The notes: generated by a model not told the origin, from the letters alone. 64,000 nt of DNA from Solimonas marina (GCF_012241385.1 NZ_JAAVXB010000005.1:62001-126000), one strand, 5' to 3'. Positions 1-10,055 are shown, numbered from the stretch's first letter. Numbers and translations are program-made.

Positions 1-1
1 C

Positions 2-376
2 CCCGATTGGCTGGCGGCCCATGCCGGGCAGTTCGATGCCGTGCTGGTCGACGCGCCGTGTTCGGCGACCGGCACTTGGCGGCGCAATCCGGAGTTGCGC
101 TTGCGGCCCGTCGATTTCGAGGCGCTGGCGCAGGTGCAGGGCCAGATCCTGGCGCAGGCGGCGCCACTGCTGCGCCCGGGCGGACGGCTGATCTACGCCA
201 CCTGCAGCCTGATGTCGGTCGAAAACGATGCGGTCGTCGAACACTTTCTTGCTGACCATCCGCAGTTTTTCGAAGGCGGCGGCGACGCCTCGCGCCTGCG
301 TTTGCGGCCGGACCGGCACGGTACCGACGGCTTCTTTGCGGCCCGTCTGCAGCGTGCGTTACACGGCGATACGTGA
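2..376 (+). CDS. 16S rRNA (cytosine-C5) methyltransferase, RsmB-like, 3' end only
   Basis: This is the C-terminal ~124 residues of an SAM-dependent RNA m5C methyltransferase; the 5' part lies outside the window. The frame is open from base 2. Visible landmarks are VLVDAPCSATGT, which matches motif IV of the RsmB/NOL1/NOP2/Sun family (the PC cysteine is a family catalytic residue), and IYATCSLMSVENDAVV, which matches motif VI with the second catalytic cysteine (TCS). The end, GTDGFFAARLQR, is the usual motif for the strand before the C-terminus. In proteobacteria the RsmB-type enzyme modifies C967 of 16S rRNA. Which family member this is (RsmB or a paralogue) cannot be settled without the N-terminus. 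Confidence 0.85.
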   Translation, partial: PDWLAAHAGQFDAVLVDAPCSATGTWRRNPELRLRPVDFEALAQVQGQILAQAAPLLRPGGRLIYATCSLMSVENDAVVEHFLADHPQFFEGGGDASRLRLRPDRHGTDGFFAARLQRALHGDT

Positions 377-449
377 TGACGTGAAGTGACGCTTGATCGT
401 TTTTTGAATCTCATTCAGTATGCGCCGCTCGGTACGGATTCAGGACGAC

Positions 450-1175
450 ATGGGGACCAAGGAACGGCGCCTGCGGGACTTCGCGGAACGCGAACAGCGG
501 TTTCTGACCGCTGCCCGTGAACTGATCGTCCAGGATGGGTTGCTGAACCTGCAGATGAGCCGGGTCGCCGAGAAGTGCGACTACGCGGTGGGCACGCTGT
601 ATCAGCACTTCGTGTCGAAGGAAGACCTGTTGCTGGCGCTGGCGACCGATCAGTCGCAAGGGCGGGTACAGATGTTCGAGCGTGTCCGCGACTGGAAGGC
701 CAGCAGTCGTGATCGCATGCTCGGCTTCGCGCTCGCCGACATGATGCTGGCGCGGCGTTGTCCCGATCATTTCCGACTGCTGCAGTTCACCTTCACCGAA
801 GTGGTGTGGGGGGCGGCGCCCGAAGCGCGACGGCAGGCGTGCATGGACATGCACCGGCCGCTGCGGCAGGCAACGCTCGATGTGATCGACGACGCCTTGC
901 GCAGCGGCGAGCTGCAGGCGCGCGGTCTGTCGATCGAACAGATTTGCCTCGCGCCGTGGGCGCTGGCAGTGGGCCTGCACGCCATCGTTCACCACGAGGG
1001 GCTGCTCGAGCAGTACAGCATCCGCGAGCCGTATCAGCTGATGCTGCGGCACCTCAGCGATTTGCTCAACGGCATGGATTGGAAGCCGCTCGCCGATACT
1101 TCGGACACTGCCGCCTACGACGAGCTGGCGGCCCGTTTCAGCAGGGAAGTGATGAATGAAGACCTCGATCTCTAA
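450..1175 (+). CDS. TetR-family transcriptional regulator
   Basis: The ~241-residue protein has a TetR N-terminal helix-turn-helix: FLTAARELIVQDG leads into the recognition region MSRVAEKCDYAVGTLYQHFVSK, a typical TetR signature. The C-terminal half is the ligand-binding domain, with no specific family recognised. An in-frame ATG at 420 would add ten residues; I prefer 450 because AGGA lies just upstream (442-445) and the extra residues have no TetR-like content. Its 3' end overlaps the start of the outer-membrane efflux gene by 20 bases, so it is probably co-transcribed with the RND operon and likely represses it in response to an effluxed compound. That role is inferred from position. Confidence 0.9.
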   Translation: MGTKERRLRDFAEREQRFLTAARELIVQDGLLNLQMSRVAEKCDYAVGTLYQHFVSKEDLLLALATDQSQGRVQMFERVRDWKASSRDRMLGFALADMMLARRCPDHFRLLQFTFTEVVWGAAPEARRQACMDMHRPLRQATLDVIDDALRSGELQARGLSIEQICLAPWALAVGLHAIVHHEGLLEQYSIREPYQLMLRHLSDLLNGMDWKPLADTSDTAAYDELAARFSREVMNEDLDL

Positions 1176-2667
1176 GACGGCCGTGGCCGCCGCTGCCGCG
1201 GCCCTGACGCTGGCCATGGCCGGTTGTGCGGTCGGCCCCGACTACAAGACCCCGGCGCCGGATCAGGCGACGACGTACACCGCCGGCGAGCTTGCAAAGA
1301 AGACCGTGGCGACGCCGGTCGCCGGCGGCGAAGCGCAGACGCTGGAGTTCGGCGCCGAGATTCCGGCGCAGTGGTGGTCCTTGTTCGGCTCCGACCTGAT
1401 CAGCAAGCGTATCGACCAGGCGTTCGCGCACAGCCCGACGCTGGCGTCGGCGCAGGCGTCGCTGCGCCAGGCGCAGGAGAACGTCAAAGCCGCCAACGGC
1501 GGTTACTGGCCGAGCTTCGATCTCAACGGTCAGGCCTCGCGGCAGAAGATCAACACGGCGACGCAGGGCGGCGCGAACGGCGGCTACATCTACAATCTGT
1601 TCGGCGCGTCGGTTGGCGTGTCGTACACCTTCGACATCTTCGGCGCGGTGCGCCGCTCGATCGAGGCGCAGACCGCAGCCGCCGACTATCAGCAGTACGA
1701 AGCCGAGGCCACGTATCTGACGCTGGCGGCCAATGTTGTCACCGCCAGCGTGCGCGAAGCCTCGCTGCAGACCCAGGTTGCGGCGACCGAGGACATCGTC
1801 AAGTCGCTCGAAGAGCAGCAGCGCATCACCGAGAAACAGTATCAGCTCGGCGCGGTGGCGATGACCGATGTGCTGTCGGCGCGCACGCAGCTCGAAGGCA
1901 CGCGTGCGTCACTGCCGGGCCTGCGCCAGCAGTTGAGCGAAACGCGCAATCAGCTCGCCGTCTATCTGGGCGTGCTGCCGTCGGACTTCGACGACGCGTC
2001 GCTCGACCTGAGCAAGCTGACGTTGCCGCAGCAGATTCCATTGTCGGTTCCGTCCAAGCTTGCGCAGCAGCGGCCCGATATCCGCGCCGCCGAGGCGCTG
2101 CTGCATCAGGCGTCGGCCAATGTCGGTGTCGCCACCGCCAATCAGCTGCCGAGCCTGACGATCAGTGGCAGCTACGGCTCGCAAGCGACCAAGTCCGGTG
2201 ATTTGTTCGATGGTTCGACCGAAGTCTGGAGCATTGCCGGTGGTCTGACGGCGCCGCTGTTCCACGGTGGCGAGTTGCGCGCACGCAAGCGCGCCGCCGT
2301 GGCGGCCTACGACCAGGCGGCGGCCGACTATCGTCAAACCGTGCTGCAAGCCTTTGCCGATGTCGCCAACAGCCTGCATGCGCTCGGCAATGATGCGCAG
2401 GCGCTGCAGTCGCGCTACGCGGCGCTGCAGAGCGCGGATCAGAACCTCGATCTGGTGCAGCGCTCGTACCGTGCCGGTGCGGTCGGCTATCTGAACGTGC
2501 TCGATGCGCAGCGTCAGCAGCAGCAGGCCAAGATCGATTTCATCACGGCGCAGGCGGCGCGCTACACCGACACCGCGGCGCTGTTCCAGGCGCTGGGCGG
2601 TGGCTGGTGGAACCCACAGAATGACGGTGCGGCGCCCACGGCCACGGCCGTGTCGTCGGCGCAGTAG
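1156..2667 (+). CDS. Outer-membrane efflux lipoprotein, NodT/OprM family
   Basis: This 503-residue protein begins with a lipoprotein signal ending in LAMAGC (lipid-attached Cys at about residue 23), then VGPDYKTPAP, the typical N-terminus of OprM/NodT outer-membrane factors. The body carries the two repeated long-helix OEP domains (for example SLRQAQENVKAANGGYWP and RSYRAGAVGYLNVLDAQRQ). It forms the trimeric TolC-like exit duct of a tripartite RND pump. AGGGAAG precedes the chosen ATG, which lies inside the 3' end of the TetR gene, implying translational coupling. The adaptor and permease follow on the same strand. Usual family length; nothing appears broken. Confidence 0.95.
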   Translation: MKTSISKTAVAAAAAALTLAMAGCAVGPDYKTPAPDQATTYTAGELAKKTVATPVAGGEAQTLEFGAEIPAQWWSLFGSDLISKRIDQAFAHSPTLASAQASLRQAQENVKAANGGYWPSFDLNGQASRQKINTATQGGANGGYIYNLFGASVGVSYTFDIFGAVRRSIEAQTAAADYQQYEAEATYLTLAANVVTASVREASLQTQVAATEDIVKSLEEQQRITEKQYQLGAVAMTDVLSARTQLEGTRASLPGLRQQLSETRNQLAVYLGVLPSDFDDASLDLSKLTLPQQIPLSVPSKLAQQRPDIRAAEALLHQASANVGVATANQLPSLTISGSYGSQATKSGDLFDGSTEVWSIAGGLTAPLFHGGELRARKRAAVAAYDQAAADYRQTVLQAFADVANSLHALGNDAQALQSRYAALQSADQNLDLVQRSYRAGAVGYLNVLDAQRQQQQAKIDFITAQAARYTDTAALFQALGGGWWNPQNDGAAPTATAVSSAQ

Positions 2668-2706
2668 TGCCGTAGCGGATACCGAAAAAGGATTTGAGGG
2701 AAGCAC

Positions 2707-3951
2707 ATGAATCGCTGGATCAAGCTGGTTCTGGTCATCTTGGGCATCGTCGTGGTGCTCGTCGCGCTCAAGGCATTTGGCATCTACAAGATGATTCAGG
2801 GCTTCAAGGTGCAGGGTGGACCGAAGTTCACCGTGTCGACCGAGGTGGTGAAGCAGCAGGATTGGCAACCGTCGCTGGATGCGGTTGGCAGCTTGCGCGC
2901 GGTCCGCGGTGCGACGCTGTCGAACGAACTCGCCGGCATCGTGCACACGGTCGACTTCACGTCGGGCCAGGACGTCGAGAAAGGGCAGAAGCTGCTCGAA
3001 CTGGTCGATGACTCCGACATCGCCGCCGCCAACGCCCTGCGGGCGTCGCGTGATCTGGCGAAGATCGTCTATCAGCGCAGCGAAAAGCAGTACGCCGCCA
3101 AGGCGATTTCGCAGGCGCAGCTCGATACCGACAAGGCCAACCTCGCCAGCGCCGAGGCGCAGTTGGCGCAACAGGAGGCGCTGGTCGCGAAGAAGACGGT
3201 GCGCGCGCCATTCTCCGGTCGACTGGGGATCTCGACGGTGAATCCGGGCCAGTTTCTGGCGGCCGGCGCCGACATCGTGCCGCTACAGCAACTCGATCCC
3301 ATCTACGTCGACTTCAACCTTCCGCAGCAGGAGCTGTCGGCGCTGCAGGTCGGGGCCAAGGTCGAGATCGGCGTCGATGCGTTTGCCGGCACGCAGTTCG
3401 CCGGCAAGGTCACGGCGATCGATCCGATCGTCGATACCGACACGCGCAACATCAAGATCGAAGCGGTGCTGCGCAATCCCGAGCACCAGTTGTTGCCGGG
3501 GATGTTCGCCAAGGTGCAGCTGGAGTCCGGTGCGCCACAACAGTATCTGACGTTGCCGCAGACGGCGATCGCCTATAACCCGTACGGTGAAACGGTCTAT
3601 GTGGTCGTCAAACGCAGCGATGCCGACAAGGTCGATGCGCACAAGCCGGCGGCGATGGTCGAGGCCGAGCGCATCGATGCCGACAACGCCAAGCTCAACG
3701 CCAAGGCGGACGATGCCAAGAAGAAGCCGGCGGCGGACGACGGCAAGAGTCCGGATGATCTGGTCGCGTATCAGGTCTTTGTCACGGTCGGTCCGTCGCG
3801 CGGCGGTCAGGTGGCGATCCTCGACGGGCTCAAGGCTGGCGATGTCGTCGTCACCAGCGGTCAGCTGAAGCTGCAGAACGGCGCGACCGTCGTCGTCAAC
3901 AATTCGGTGCAGCCGGCGGCCTCGCCGGATCCGCAACCGGTCGACCAGTAA
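2707..3951 (+). CDS. RND efflux periplasmic adaptor (membrane fusion protein)
   Basis: The 414-residue protein has an N-terminal membrane anchor (about residues 5-25) followed by the barrel-sandwich, alpha-hairpin and beta-barrel order of HlyD/AcrA adaptors. The lipoyl-like half motifs are GSLRAVRGATLSNELAGIV and VRAPFSGRLGISTVNPGQ, and the beta-barrel stretch is VDTDTRNIKIEAVLRN. It bridges the permease and the outer-membrane duct. Unusual feature: between about residues 305 and 355 the membrane-proximal domain contains a Lys/Asp/Ala-rich insertion (NAKADDAKKKPAADDGK and flanks) not typical of AcrA or MexA. It starts 39 bases after the duct gene and ends 18 bases before the permease gene. 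Confidence 0.95.
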   Translation: MNRWIKLVLVILGIVVVLVALKAFGIYKMIQGFKVQGGPKFTVSTEVVKQQDWQPSLDAVGSLRAVRGATLSNELAGIVHTVDFTSGQDVEKGQKLLELVDDSDIAAANALRASRDLAKIVYQRSEKQYAAKAISQAQLDTDKANLASAEAQLAQQEALVAKKTVRAPFSGRLGISTVNPGQFLAAGADIVPLQQLDPIYVDFNLPQQELSALQVGAKVEIGVDAFAGTQFAGKVTAIDPIVDTDTRNIKIEAVLRNPEHQLLPGMFAKVQLESGAPQQYLTLPQTAIAYNPYGETVYVVVKRSDADKVDAHKPAAMVEAERIDADNAKLNAKADDAKKKPAADDGKSPDDLVAYQVFVTVGPSRGGQVAILDGLKAGDVVVTSGQLKLQNGATVVVNNSVQPAASPDPQPVDQ

Positions 3952-3969
3952 GCGATACGGGCGATCGCC

Positions 3970-6900
3970 ATGAACTTCACCGATATCTTCATTCGCCGGC
4001 CGGTGCTGGCCAGCGTCGTCAGCCTCGTGATTCTGGTGCTGGGATTGCGGGCCGCGTTCAGTCTCTCGGTTCGCGAGTTCCCCGAGACCGAGACCGCGAC
4101 CGTCAACGTCAGCACCGTCTATTACGGGGCCAGTCCGGACGTTGTCGCCGGCTTCATCACCACGCCGCTGGAGTCGGCGATCGCGCAGGCGCAGGGCATC
4201 GACTACATGACCTCGTCGAGCGCCAGCGGCGTGTCGACGATCACCGCGCATCTGCGGCTGAACTATGACGGCAATCAGGCGCTGTCGGAGATCAACACCA
4301 AGGTCAACTCGGTGCTCAACCAGCTGCCGGCCGATGCGCAGCAGCCGACGCTGAGCCTGCAGAACGGCCAGACCACGGCGTCGATGTATCTGGCGTTCAC
4401 CAGCGACACGCTGGCCAACAACCAGATCACCGACTATTTGATTCGCGTCGTGCAGCCGAAGCTGCAGACCGTGCCCGGCGTGCAGCAGGCGCAGATCATC
4501 GGTGGTCGGCGCTTTGCGCTGCGGGCCTGGCTCGACCCGGTGAAGATGGCGGCGAGCAATGTCACCGCGACCGACATCTACAGCGCGCTGGCCGCCAACA
4601 ACTACCTGTCGGCGATCGGCAAGACGCGCGGCCAGATGATCAGCGTCGACATGACCGCCGGCACGGATCTGCACTCGCTGTCCGAGTTCCGCAATCTGGT
4701 GGTCAAGCAGAAGGACGGTGCCATCGTTCGGCTCGATGACGTGGCCAAGGTCACGCTCGGCGCCGAGGATTACGACAGCGACGTCGCGTACAACGGCAAG
4801 ACTGCGGTGTTCATCGGCATCTTCGTGGCGCCGGACGCGAACCTGCTGTCGGTCATGGACGGCATCCGCAAGGTCTGGCCGGACATCAAGTCGAACCTGC
4901 CGTCGGCGATCAAGGGCAACATCGGCTACGACGCCAGCTCGTATGTGCGCAGTGCCATCGATGAGGTGGTCGTGACGCTGGTCGAGGCGCTGGTCATCGT
5001 CACCGCGGTGATCTTCCTGTTCCTCGGCAGCGTGCGCTCGGTGACGATTCCGGTGATCGCCATGCCGCTGTCGCTGATCGGCGCCTTCTTCATGATGCTG
5101 GTGCTCGGCTACTCGATCAATCTGTTGACCTTGTTGGCCTTGGTCCTGGCCATCGGTCTGGTCGTCGACGACGCGATCATCATCGTCGAGAACGTCGACC
5201 GACACATGAAGGAAGGCAAGAAGCCCTACCAGGCGGCGTTGCTGGCCGCGCGCGAACTGGCGGGGCCGATCATCTCGATCTCGGTCGTGCTGATCGCCGT
5301 CTATGTGCCGATTGGCTTCCAGGGCGGCCTGACCGGCAAGCTGTTCTCGGAGTTCGCCTTCACGTTGGCCGGCGCCGTCGCGGTATCGGCGATCATCGCG
5401 TTGACGCTGTCGCCGATGCTGTGCTCGCGCTTCCTGCGTGCCGACGATCACGAGCGGCCGTTCGTCAAACTCGTCGACCGCACGGCCGAGCGCGTCACTG
5501 CGCGCTATCGCAGCTGGCTCGGCAGTGCGCTGTCGAACTGGCCGGTGGTGGTGGTGTTCGGCTTCGCCGTGGTCGCGATGATCTTCGCGATGATGAAGTT
5601 CACGCGCCAGGAGTTGGCGCCGACCGAGGATCAGAACCTGGTCTTCGCGCTGACCACGGCCGCGCCGAACGCCAGCGTCGATCAGATGGACCTGTACACG
5701 CATCAGGTCTACAACGCGATCAAGACGCGACCGGACTTCCAGCAGCTGGTGCAGGTCAACGGCGTGCCGACCATCAATCAGGGTGTGTCCTTGTATCTGG
5801 CCAAGCCCTGGGATGAGCGCAGCGAAAACGCGACGCAGATCCAGAAGGAGCTGCAGAAGAAGTACAACGACGTTGCCGGCGCCAAGATCTTCGCGTTCCA
5901 GCCGGCGGCCCTGCCGGGTTCGGATGGCGGTCTGCCGGTGCAGTTCGTCATTACCACCACGAGACCGTTCAACGAGCTCTATCAGGTTTCGCAGTCGGTG
6001 CTCGAAAAGGCACAGGCGACCGGCAAGTTCTTCGTCATCGACAACAGCCTCAAGCTCGACGCGCCGCAGACGGTCGTATCCGTCGATCGCGACAAGGTGG
6101 CGTTGATGGGCCTGACCATGCAGGACGTCGGCCAGACGCTGAGCGCGATGCTCGGCGGCGGCTATGTCAACTATTTCAGCATCTCCGGCCGCTCGTATCG
6201 CGTGATCCCGCAGGTCCAGCAACGTAGCCGGCTGAATGCCGATCAGCTGAAGAACTACTACATCCGCACGGCCGACGGCGCGTCGATTCCGGCGTCGACG
6301 GTGATCTCACTGAAGACGCAGACGGTGCCGGAATCCATTCCGCACTTTCAGCAGCTCAACGCGGCGACGGTCCAGGGCGTGTTTCAGGGCACACAGGGTG
6401 ATGCGCTGAAGGCGCTGCGTGACATCGCAAAGGATGTGCTGCCGACCGGCTACAACATCGACTACGCCGGCGAGTCTCGGCAGTACATGCAGGAGTCCGG
6501 CGCGTTCGCGGTGACGATGGCGTTCGCGCTGATCATCATCTACCTGGCGCTGGCGGCGCAGTTCGAGAGCTTCGTCGATCCGCTGGTGGTCATCATGTCG
6601 GTGCCGATGGCGATCTTCGGCGCGATGATCTTCGTGTTCCTCGGTGTGCTGCACGCGACGCTGAATATCTATACCCAGGTGGGTCTGGTGACACTGGTCG
6701 GTTTGATCGCCAAGCACGGCATCCTCATCGTGCAGTTCGCCAACGAGTTGCAGGAATCCGGCATGAGCAAGGTTGACGCGATCCGCGAGGCCGCGTCGAT
6801 TCGGCTGCGACCGATCCTGATGACGACGGCGGCCATGGCGCTCGGCGTCATTCCGCTGGTGCTCGCCAGCGGCGCCGGCGCCGTCGGTCGCAACCACATG

Positions 6901-7056
6901 GGGCTGGTGATTTTCACCGGCATCCTGATCGGCACCATGTTCACGCTGTTCGTGGTGCCGGCGATGTATCGCTGGCTCGGCGCCGACCATCAGAAGAAGG
7001 CCGCCGCCGCACAGGACGACGAGTCGCAGAACGGCGAACCCGCGCCGCTGCACTGA
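3970..7056 (+). CDS. RND multidrug efflux permease (HAE1 family)
   Basis: The 1028-residue protein is a full-length proton-driven RND transporter of the AcrB/MexF type. It opens with MNFTDIFIRRPVLASV, a cytoplasmic start plus TM1. The proton-relay acidic pair lies in GLVVDDAIIIVENV (D400-D401), and the matching lysine in GLIAKHGILIVQF (about K915). Two large periplasmic loops separate TM1-TM2 and TM7-TM8. It pumps drugs or other amphipathic compounds from the inner membrane or periplasm through the adaptor and outer-membrane duct encoded just upstream. Substrates cannot be read from the sequence. A GC-rich hairpin with a short T tract follows the gene (7074-7106). Confidence 0.96.
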   Translation: MNFTDIFIRRPVLASVVSLVILVLGLRAAFSLSVREFPETETATVNVSTVYYGASPDVVAGFITTPLESAIAQAQGIDYMTSSSASGVSTITAHLRLNYDGNQALSEINTKVNSVLNQLPADAQQPTLSLQNGQTTASMYLAFTSDTLANNQITDYLIRVVQPKLQTVPGVQQAQIIGGRRFALRAWLDPVKMAASNVTATDIYSALAANNYLSAIGKTRGQMISVDMTAGTDLHSLSEFRNLVVKQKDGAIVRLDDVAKVTLGAEDYDSDVAYNGKTAVFIGIFVAPDANLLSVMDGIRKVWPDIKSNLPSAIKGNIGYDASSYVRSAIDEVVVTLVEALVIVTAVIFLFLGSVRSVTIPVIAMPLSLIGAFFMMLVLGYSINLLTLLALVLAIGLVVDDAIIIVENVDRHMKEGKKPYQAALLAARELAGPIISISVVLIAVYVPIGFQGGLTGKLFSEFAFTLAGAVAVSAIIALTLSPMLCSRFLRADDHERPFVKLVDRTAERVTARYRSWLGSALSNWPVVVVFGFAVVAMIFAMMKFTRQELAPTEDQNLVFALTTAAPNASVDQMDLYTHQVYNAIKTRPDFQQLVQVNGVPTINQGVSLYLAKPWDERSENATQIQKELQKKYNDVAGAKIFAFQPAALPGSDGGLPVQFVITTTRPFNELYQVSQSVLEKAQATGKFFVIDNSLKLDAPQTVVSVDRDKVALMGLTMQDVGQTLSAMLGGGYVNYFSISGRSYRVIPQVQQRSRLNADQLKNYYIRTADGASIPASTVISLKTQTVPESIPHFQQLNAATVQGVFQGTQGDALKALRDIAKDVLPTGYNIDYAGESRQYMQESGAFAVTMAFALIIIYLALAAQFESFVDPLVVIMSVPMAIFGAMIFVFLGVLHATLNIYTQVGLVTLVGLIAKHGILIVQFANELQESGMSKVDAIREAASIRLRPILMTTAAMALGVIPLVLASGAGAVGRNHMGLVIFTGILIGTMFTLFVVPAMYRWLGADHQKKAAAAQDDESQNGEPAPLH

Positions 7057-7073
7057 GGTGACGGACAGGTGAG

Positions 7074-7106
7074 GGCCCGTCGGCCATTGTCGGCCGGCGG
7101 GCCTTT
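7074..7106 (+). terminator. Putative intrinsic terminator of the RND operon
   Basis: A 12-base stem (GGCCCGTCGGCC against GGCCGGCGGGCC, one G-U pair) with a six-base loop is followed by TTT. It starts 17 bases after the permease stop codon. Confidence 0.6.
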
Positions 7107-7180
7107 GTCGTAGCGGGGCCACCAGCCGCGCTAAGATACGCCTCCCGGCCGCAGCGTACGGCCCTCCCCACGAGCGAAAG

Positions 7181-8140
7181 ATGGCGTATTCCCGAATCGT
7201 CGGTACCGGCAGCTACCTGCCCGCGAAGTCCTTGAGCAATGTCGATCTCGAAAGCCGGATTGACACCACCGACGAGTGGATTTTCTCGCGGACCGGGATT
7301 CGCAGCCGCCACGTCGCCGCCCCCGAGGAAAAGACCTCGGACCTGGCCTTGCAGGCGGCGCACCAGGCGCTCGAAGCGGCGGGCGTGCAGGCTTCCGACA
7401 TCGACATGATCGTCGTTGCCACGACCACGCCGGACATGATGTTTCCGTCGACGGCGGCGCTGCTGCAGCACAAGCTCGGGATCAAAGGCTGCGCCGCGCT
7501 CGACGTGCAGGCCGTCTGCACCGGCTTCGTCTACGCGCTGGCGGTGGCCGACAAGTTCGTCGCCAGCGGCCAGAGCAAGCGCGCACTGGTGGTCGGCGCC
7601 GAGGTGTTCTCACGGCTGCTCGACTGGAGCGATCGACGCACCTGCGTACTGTTCGGCGACGGCGCCGGCGCCGTCGTGCTCGAACGCAGCGAAACGCCGG
7701 GCATCCTCTCCACGCATCTGCACGCCGACGGCAGCCAGAGCGGCATCCTCAACGTCGACGGCGCCGTGCACAACGGCGAGATCCTCGGCCGTGCCTTCGT
7801 GCACATGGACGGCGGCGCGGTTTTCAAGTTCGCGGTGCGCGTGCTCGACGAGGTCTGCCGCGAGACCCTGGCGGCCAACAACATGACCGGCGCCGACATC
7901 GACTGGCTGGTGCCGCACCAGGCCAATATCCGCATCATCCAGGCCACCGCCGACAAGCTCGGCCTGCCGCGCGAGCGCGTGGTGACGATGGTGGAGAGCC
8001 AGGGCAACACCTCCGCCGCCTCGGTGCCGCTGGCGCTCGACGCCGCGGTCCGCGACGGCCGCATCAAGCCCGGGCACAAGGTCATGCTCGAAGCGGTCGG
8101 CGGCGGCATGACCTGGGGTTCGGCGCTGCTGGTGTTCTGA
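7181..8140 (+). CDS. fabH: Beta-ketoacyl-ACP synthase III (FabH-like)
   Basis: The 319-residue protein carries the FabH catalytic triad: C113 in [14 protein letters not shown]246 in VPHQANIRI and N276 in [15 protein letters not shown], plus the C-terminal glycine-rich [11 protein letters not shown]. FabH condenses an acyl-CoA starter with malonyl-ACP to begin fatty-acid synthesis. Length and motif spacing match housekeeping FabH closely. It stands alone, outside any plsX-fabD-fabG cluster, between an efflux operon and the propionate locus. It could therefore be the sole FabH, a second one with different starter specificity (propionyl-CoA is suggestive given the neighbours), or serve another acyl pathway. 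GAGCGAAAG upstream is a weak ribosome site. Confidence 0.9.
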   Translation: MAYSRIVGTGSYLPAKSLSNVDLESRIDTTDEWIFSRTGIRSRHVAAPEEKTSDLALQAAHQALEAAGVQASDIDMIVVATTTPDMMFPSTAALLQHKLGIKGCAALDVQAVCTGFVYALAVADKFVASGQSKRALVVGAEVFSRLLDWSDRRTCVLFGDGAGAVVLERSETPGILSTHLHADGSQSGILNVDGAVHNGEILGRAFVHMDGGAVFKFAVRVLDEVCRETLAANNMTGADIDWLVPHQANIRIIQATADKLGLPRERVVTMVESQGNTSAASVPLALDAAVRDGRIKPGHKVMLEAVGGGMTWGSALLVF

Positions 8141-8159
8141 GCCTCTGCGCGCGCGTCTA

Positions 8160-8435
8160 AAAAGCGCTGAACCGCAGATTGCGCAGATTCACGCAGAGTC
8201 AAAAGCGTGATGAACCACGGATTTCACAGATTGCACAGAAGGGAAGCGGTCGCCGGGTTTGCGCCTTTCAATCGGTGAAACCTGCGCTGCGATGCCGGGA
8301 GGTCGCCGCTGGCGCCGCTCCTGCACCTGCGCACAGCTTTTGTAGGAGCGGCGCCAACCGCGACCGCTGCGCCGTAAGCAGTGTCCCATCCAGCTTGTCT
8401 TTAGTCTCTGCGCCAATCTGCGGTTCAGCGCTTTT
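8160..8435. repeat. Nested double inverted-repeat element (outer CAGATT type, inner TAGGAGCGGC type)
   Basis: This fills the 316-base gap between fabH and prpR. The outer arms are a perfect 22-base inverted repeat (8160-8181 and 8414-8435, core GCTGAACCGCAGATTG). Inside it lies a second inverted repeat: GGTCGCCGCTGGCGCC... at about 8303-8325 and TGTAGGAGCGGCGCC... at about 8340-8365. An extra unpaired CAGATT-type stretch (AACCACGGATTTCACAG) lies near 8213. No gene was found inside. The same two-layer architecture recurs at 44853-45031. Confidence 0.8.
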
Positions 8436-8456
8436 CACCCGCCGGCTCCCCCGAGC

Positions 8457-10055
8457 TCACGGCGCTCGGGTTGCCTTCAGGTGCCGCCACAGCGTCGTGC
8501 GTGAGACGCCGAGTGCGGCGGCGGCGCGTTGGCGGTCGCCGCCGTGCAGGCGCAGGGCTTCGGCGATGGTGGCGGGGTCCAGCGTGCCGCGCGCGCGTTG
8601 GCCGCTGTTGCCGTCGGGGGGCGGCGAGGGAGGCGCCGCACTCTGGCTGGCGATCTCCGGGGCGCAGCGCAACAACAGCGGACGGGTCAGCGCCGACAGC
8701 GGCGATTCGGCATGCGCCATCACGGCGATGCGTTCGGCCAGATTGCGCAGCTCGCGAACATTGCCCGGCCAGTCGTGCGCACGCAGCGTCGCCTGCGCCG
8801 GCGCGTCGATCACCATCGGCCCCGCACCGGCCGCGCGCAGGAAATGCATCAGCAGCAACGGAATGTCGTCGGCACGCTCGCGTAGCGGCGGCAGCGCGAT
8901 GCGCAGCACGTTGAGCCGATAGAACAGATCGCGACGAAAGCGGCCGTCGGCAGTCAGCGCATCGAGCGGGTTGTGCGTGGCGGCGATCACGCGCACGTCG
9001 ACCGGCACCGGCCGCACGCTGCCGACGCGCAGCACTTCGCGCTCTTCAAGGACGCGCAGCAGCCGCGTCTGCAGCGCCAGCGGCATTTCACCGATTTCAT
9101 CGAGAAACAGCGTGCCGCCGCTGGCCGCTTCGATCAGACCCATGCGGCCGCCGCGCCGCGAGCCGGTGAACGCGCCCTCGGTGTAGCCAAAGAGCTCCGA
9201 TTCGAGCAGCGATTCGGCGATCGCGCCGCAATTGACGGCGACGAACGGCCCACTGCGCCGCGGGCTGGCGCCGTGCAGCGCCTGCGCGACCAGTTCCTTG
9301 CCAGTGCCGGTCTCGCCGGTGATCAGCACCGTGCGATCGCTGCTGCCGTAGACGCGCACCTGATCGCGCAGCGCCACGGTGGCGTCACTGTTGCCGAGCA
9401 GGCGGCGCAGGCTGTAGCGCGCGTCGGCGTCGCTGCGTGAGGCGCGCGCTGGCGCGCCGCTGCGCGCGCTGTGCAGCATGCGCGCCAGGTCGATCGCCTG
9501 ATCGAACGCGCGGTGAATGGACTCCGGCGAATACATGAGGATGCCGTTCAGGCCGGCGCGGTCGGCCAGCTCGGTGATGTAGCCGGTGCCGACGATGGCG
9601 CCGCAGCCCAGCGCGCCGAGTTCGGCCACCACGTCGCGCGCCTCTTCGGCGTTGTGGTAGGTGCGGTGTTCGACGTGCAGGCCGAACTGCTGCCGGAAGG
9701 CTGCGAATGCCGGCAGCTCGTCGCCGTAGGTGATGATGCCGATGCGCTCGGCGTGGCGCCGCGCGCGCGTCAGCGACTGCATCAGATCGAAACCGTCCGG
9801 GCGGACCAGCACCATCGGCTTGTCGATGCGGTTGCGCAGGTATTCGCCGTTGGAGCCGGCCGACAGCAGCACGTCGCAGTCTTCGTTGCGCAGCCGCTCG
9901 CGAATGTGCGTGACCGCTTCCTCAAAGCCGAGGTCGATGGTCTCGATATGCGCGCGGCCGTCGAAGAACGGCGTGACGTCACGAAACAGCCGCGAGAGCC
10001 GCGTGACGCTCACGGTCCAGATGGTCGGCTGCGCGCTGCTGTCCTGCCATTGCAT
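8457..10055 (-). CDS. prpR: Propionate catabolism operon activator PrpR (sigma-54 dependent)
   Basis: The 532-residue protein has three parts. Residues ~1-195 match the PrpR_N sensor domain. Residues ~215-440 form the AAA+ sigma-54 activator core, with Walker A GETGTGKE at 247-254, the sigma-54 contact loop GAFTG at 294-298 and Walker B TLFLDE at 315-320. A Fis-type HTH ends the protein ([20 protein letters not shown]). PrpR senses 2-methylcitrate and activates the methylcitrate cycle genes from a -24/-12 promoter; such a promoter and a dyad lie in the 247-base gap before prpB. It is transcribed divergently from prpB, the classical arrangement. Confidence 0.95.
   Translation of the reverse strand: MQWQDSSAQPTIWTVSVTRLSRLFRDVTPFFDGRAHIETIDLGFEEAVTHIRERLRNEDCDVLLSAGSNGEYLRNRIDKPMVLVRPDGFDLMQSLTRARRHAERIGIITYGDELPAFAAFRQQFGLHVEHRTYHNAEEARDVVAELGALGCGAIVGTGYITELADRAGLNGILMYSPESIHRAFDQAIDLARMLHSARSGAPARASRSDADARYSLRRLLGNSDATVALRDQVRVYGSSDRTVLITGETGTGKELVAQALHGASPRRSGPFVAVNCGAIAESLLESELFGYTEGAFTGSRRGGRMGLIEAASGGTLFLDEIGEMPLALQTRLLRVLEEREVLRVGSVRPVPVDVRVIAATHNPLDALTADGRFRRDLFYRLNVLRIALPPLRERADDIPLLLMHFLRAAGAGPMVIDAPAQATLRAHDWPGNVRELRNLAERIAVMAHAESPLSALTRPLLLRCAPEIASQSAAPPSPPPDGNSGQRARGTLDPATIAEALRLHGGDRQRAAAALGVSRTTLWRHLKATRAP

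Noticed and set aside
3283-6222. Open frame of 979 codons on the minus strand inside the RND permease gene
   Set aside because: Antisense shadow of a GC-rich gene: the product is His/Arg/Asp-rich low complexity without domains, and the plus-strand permease is certain.
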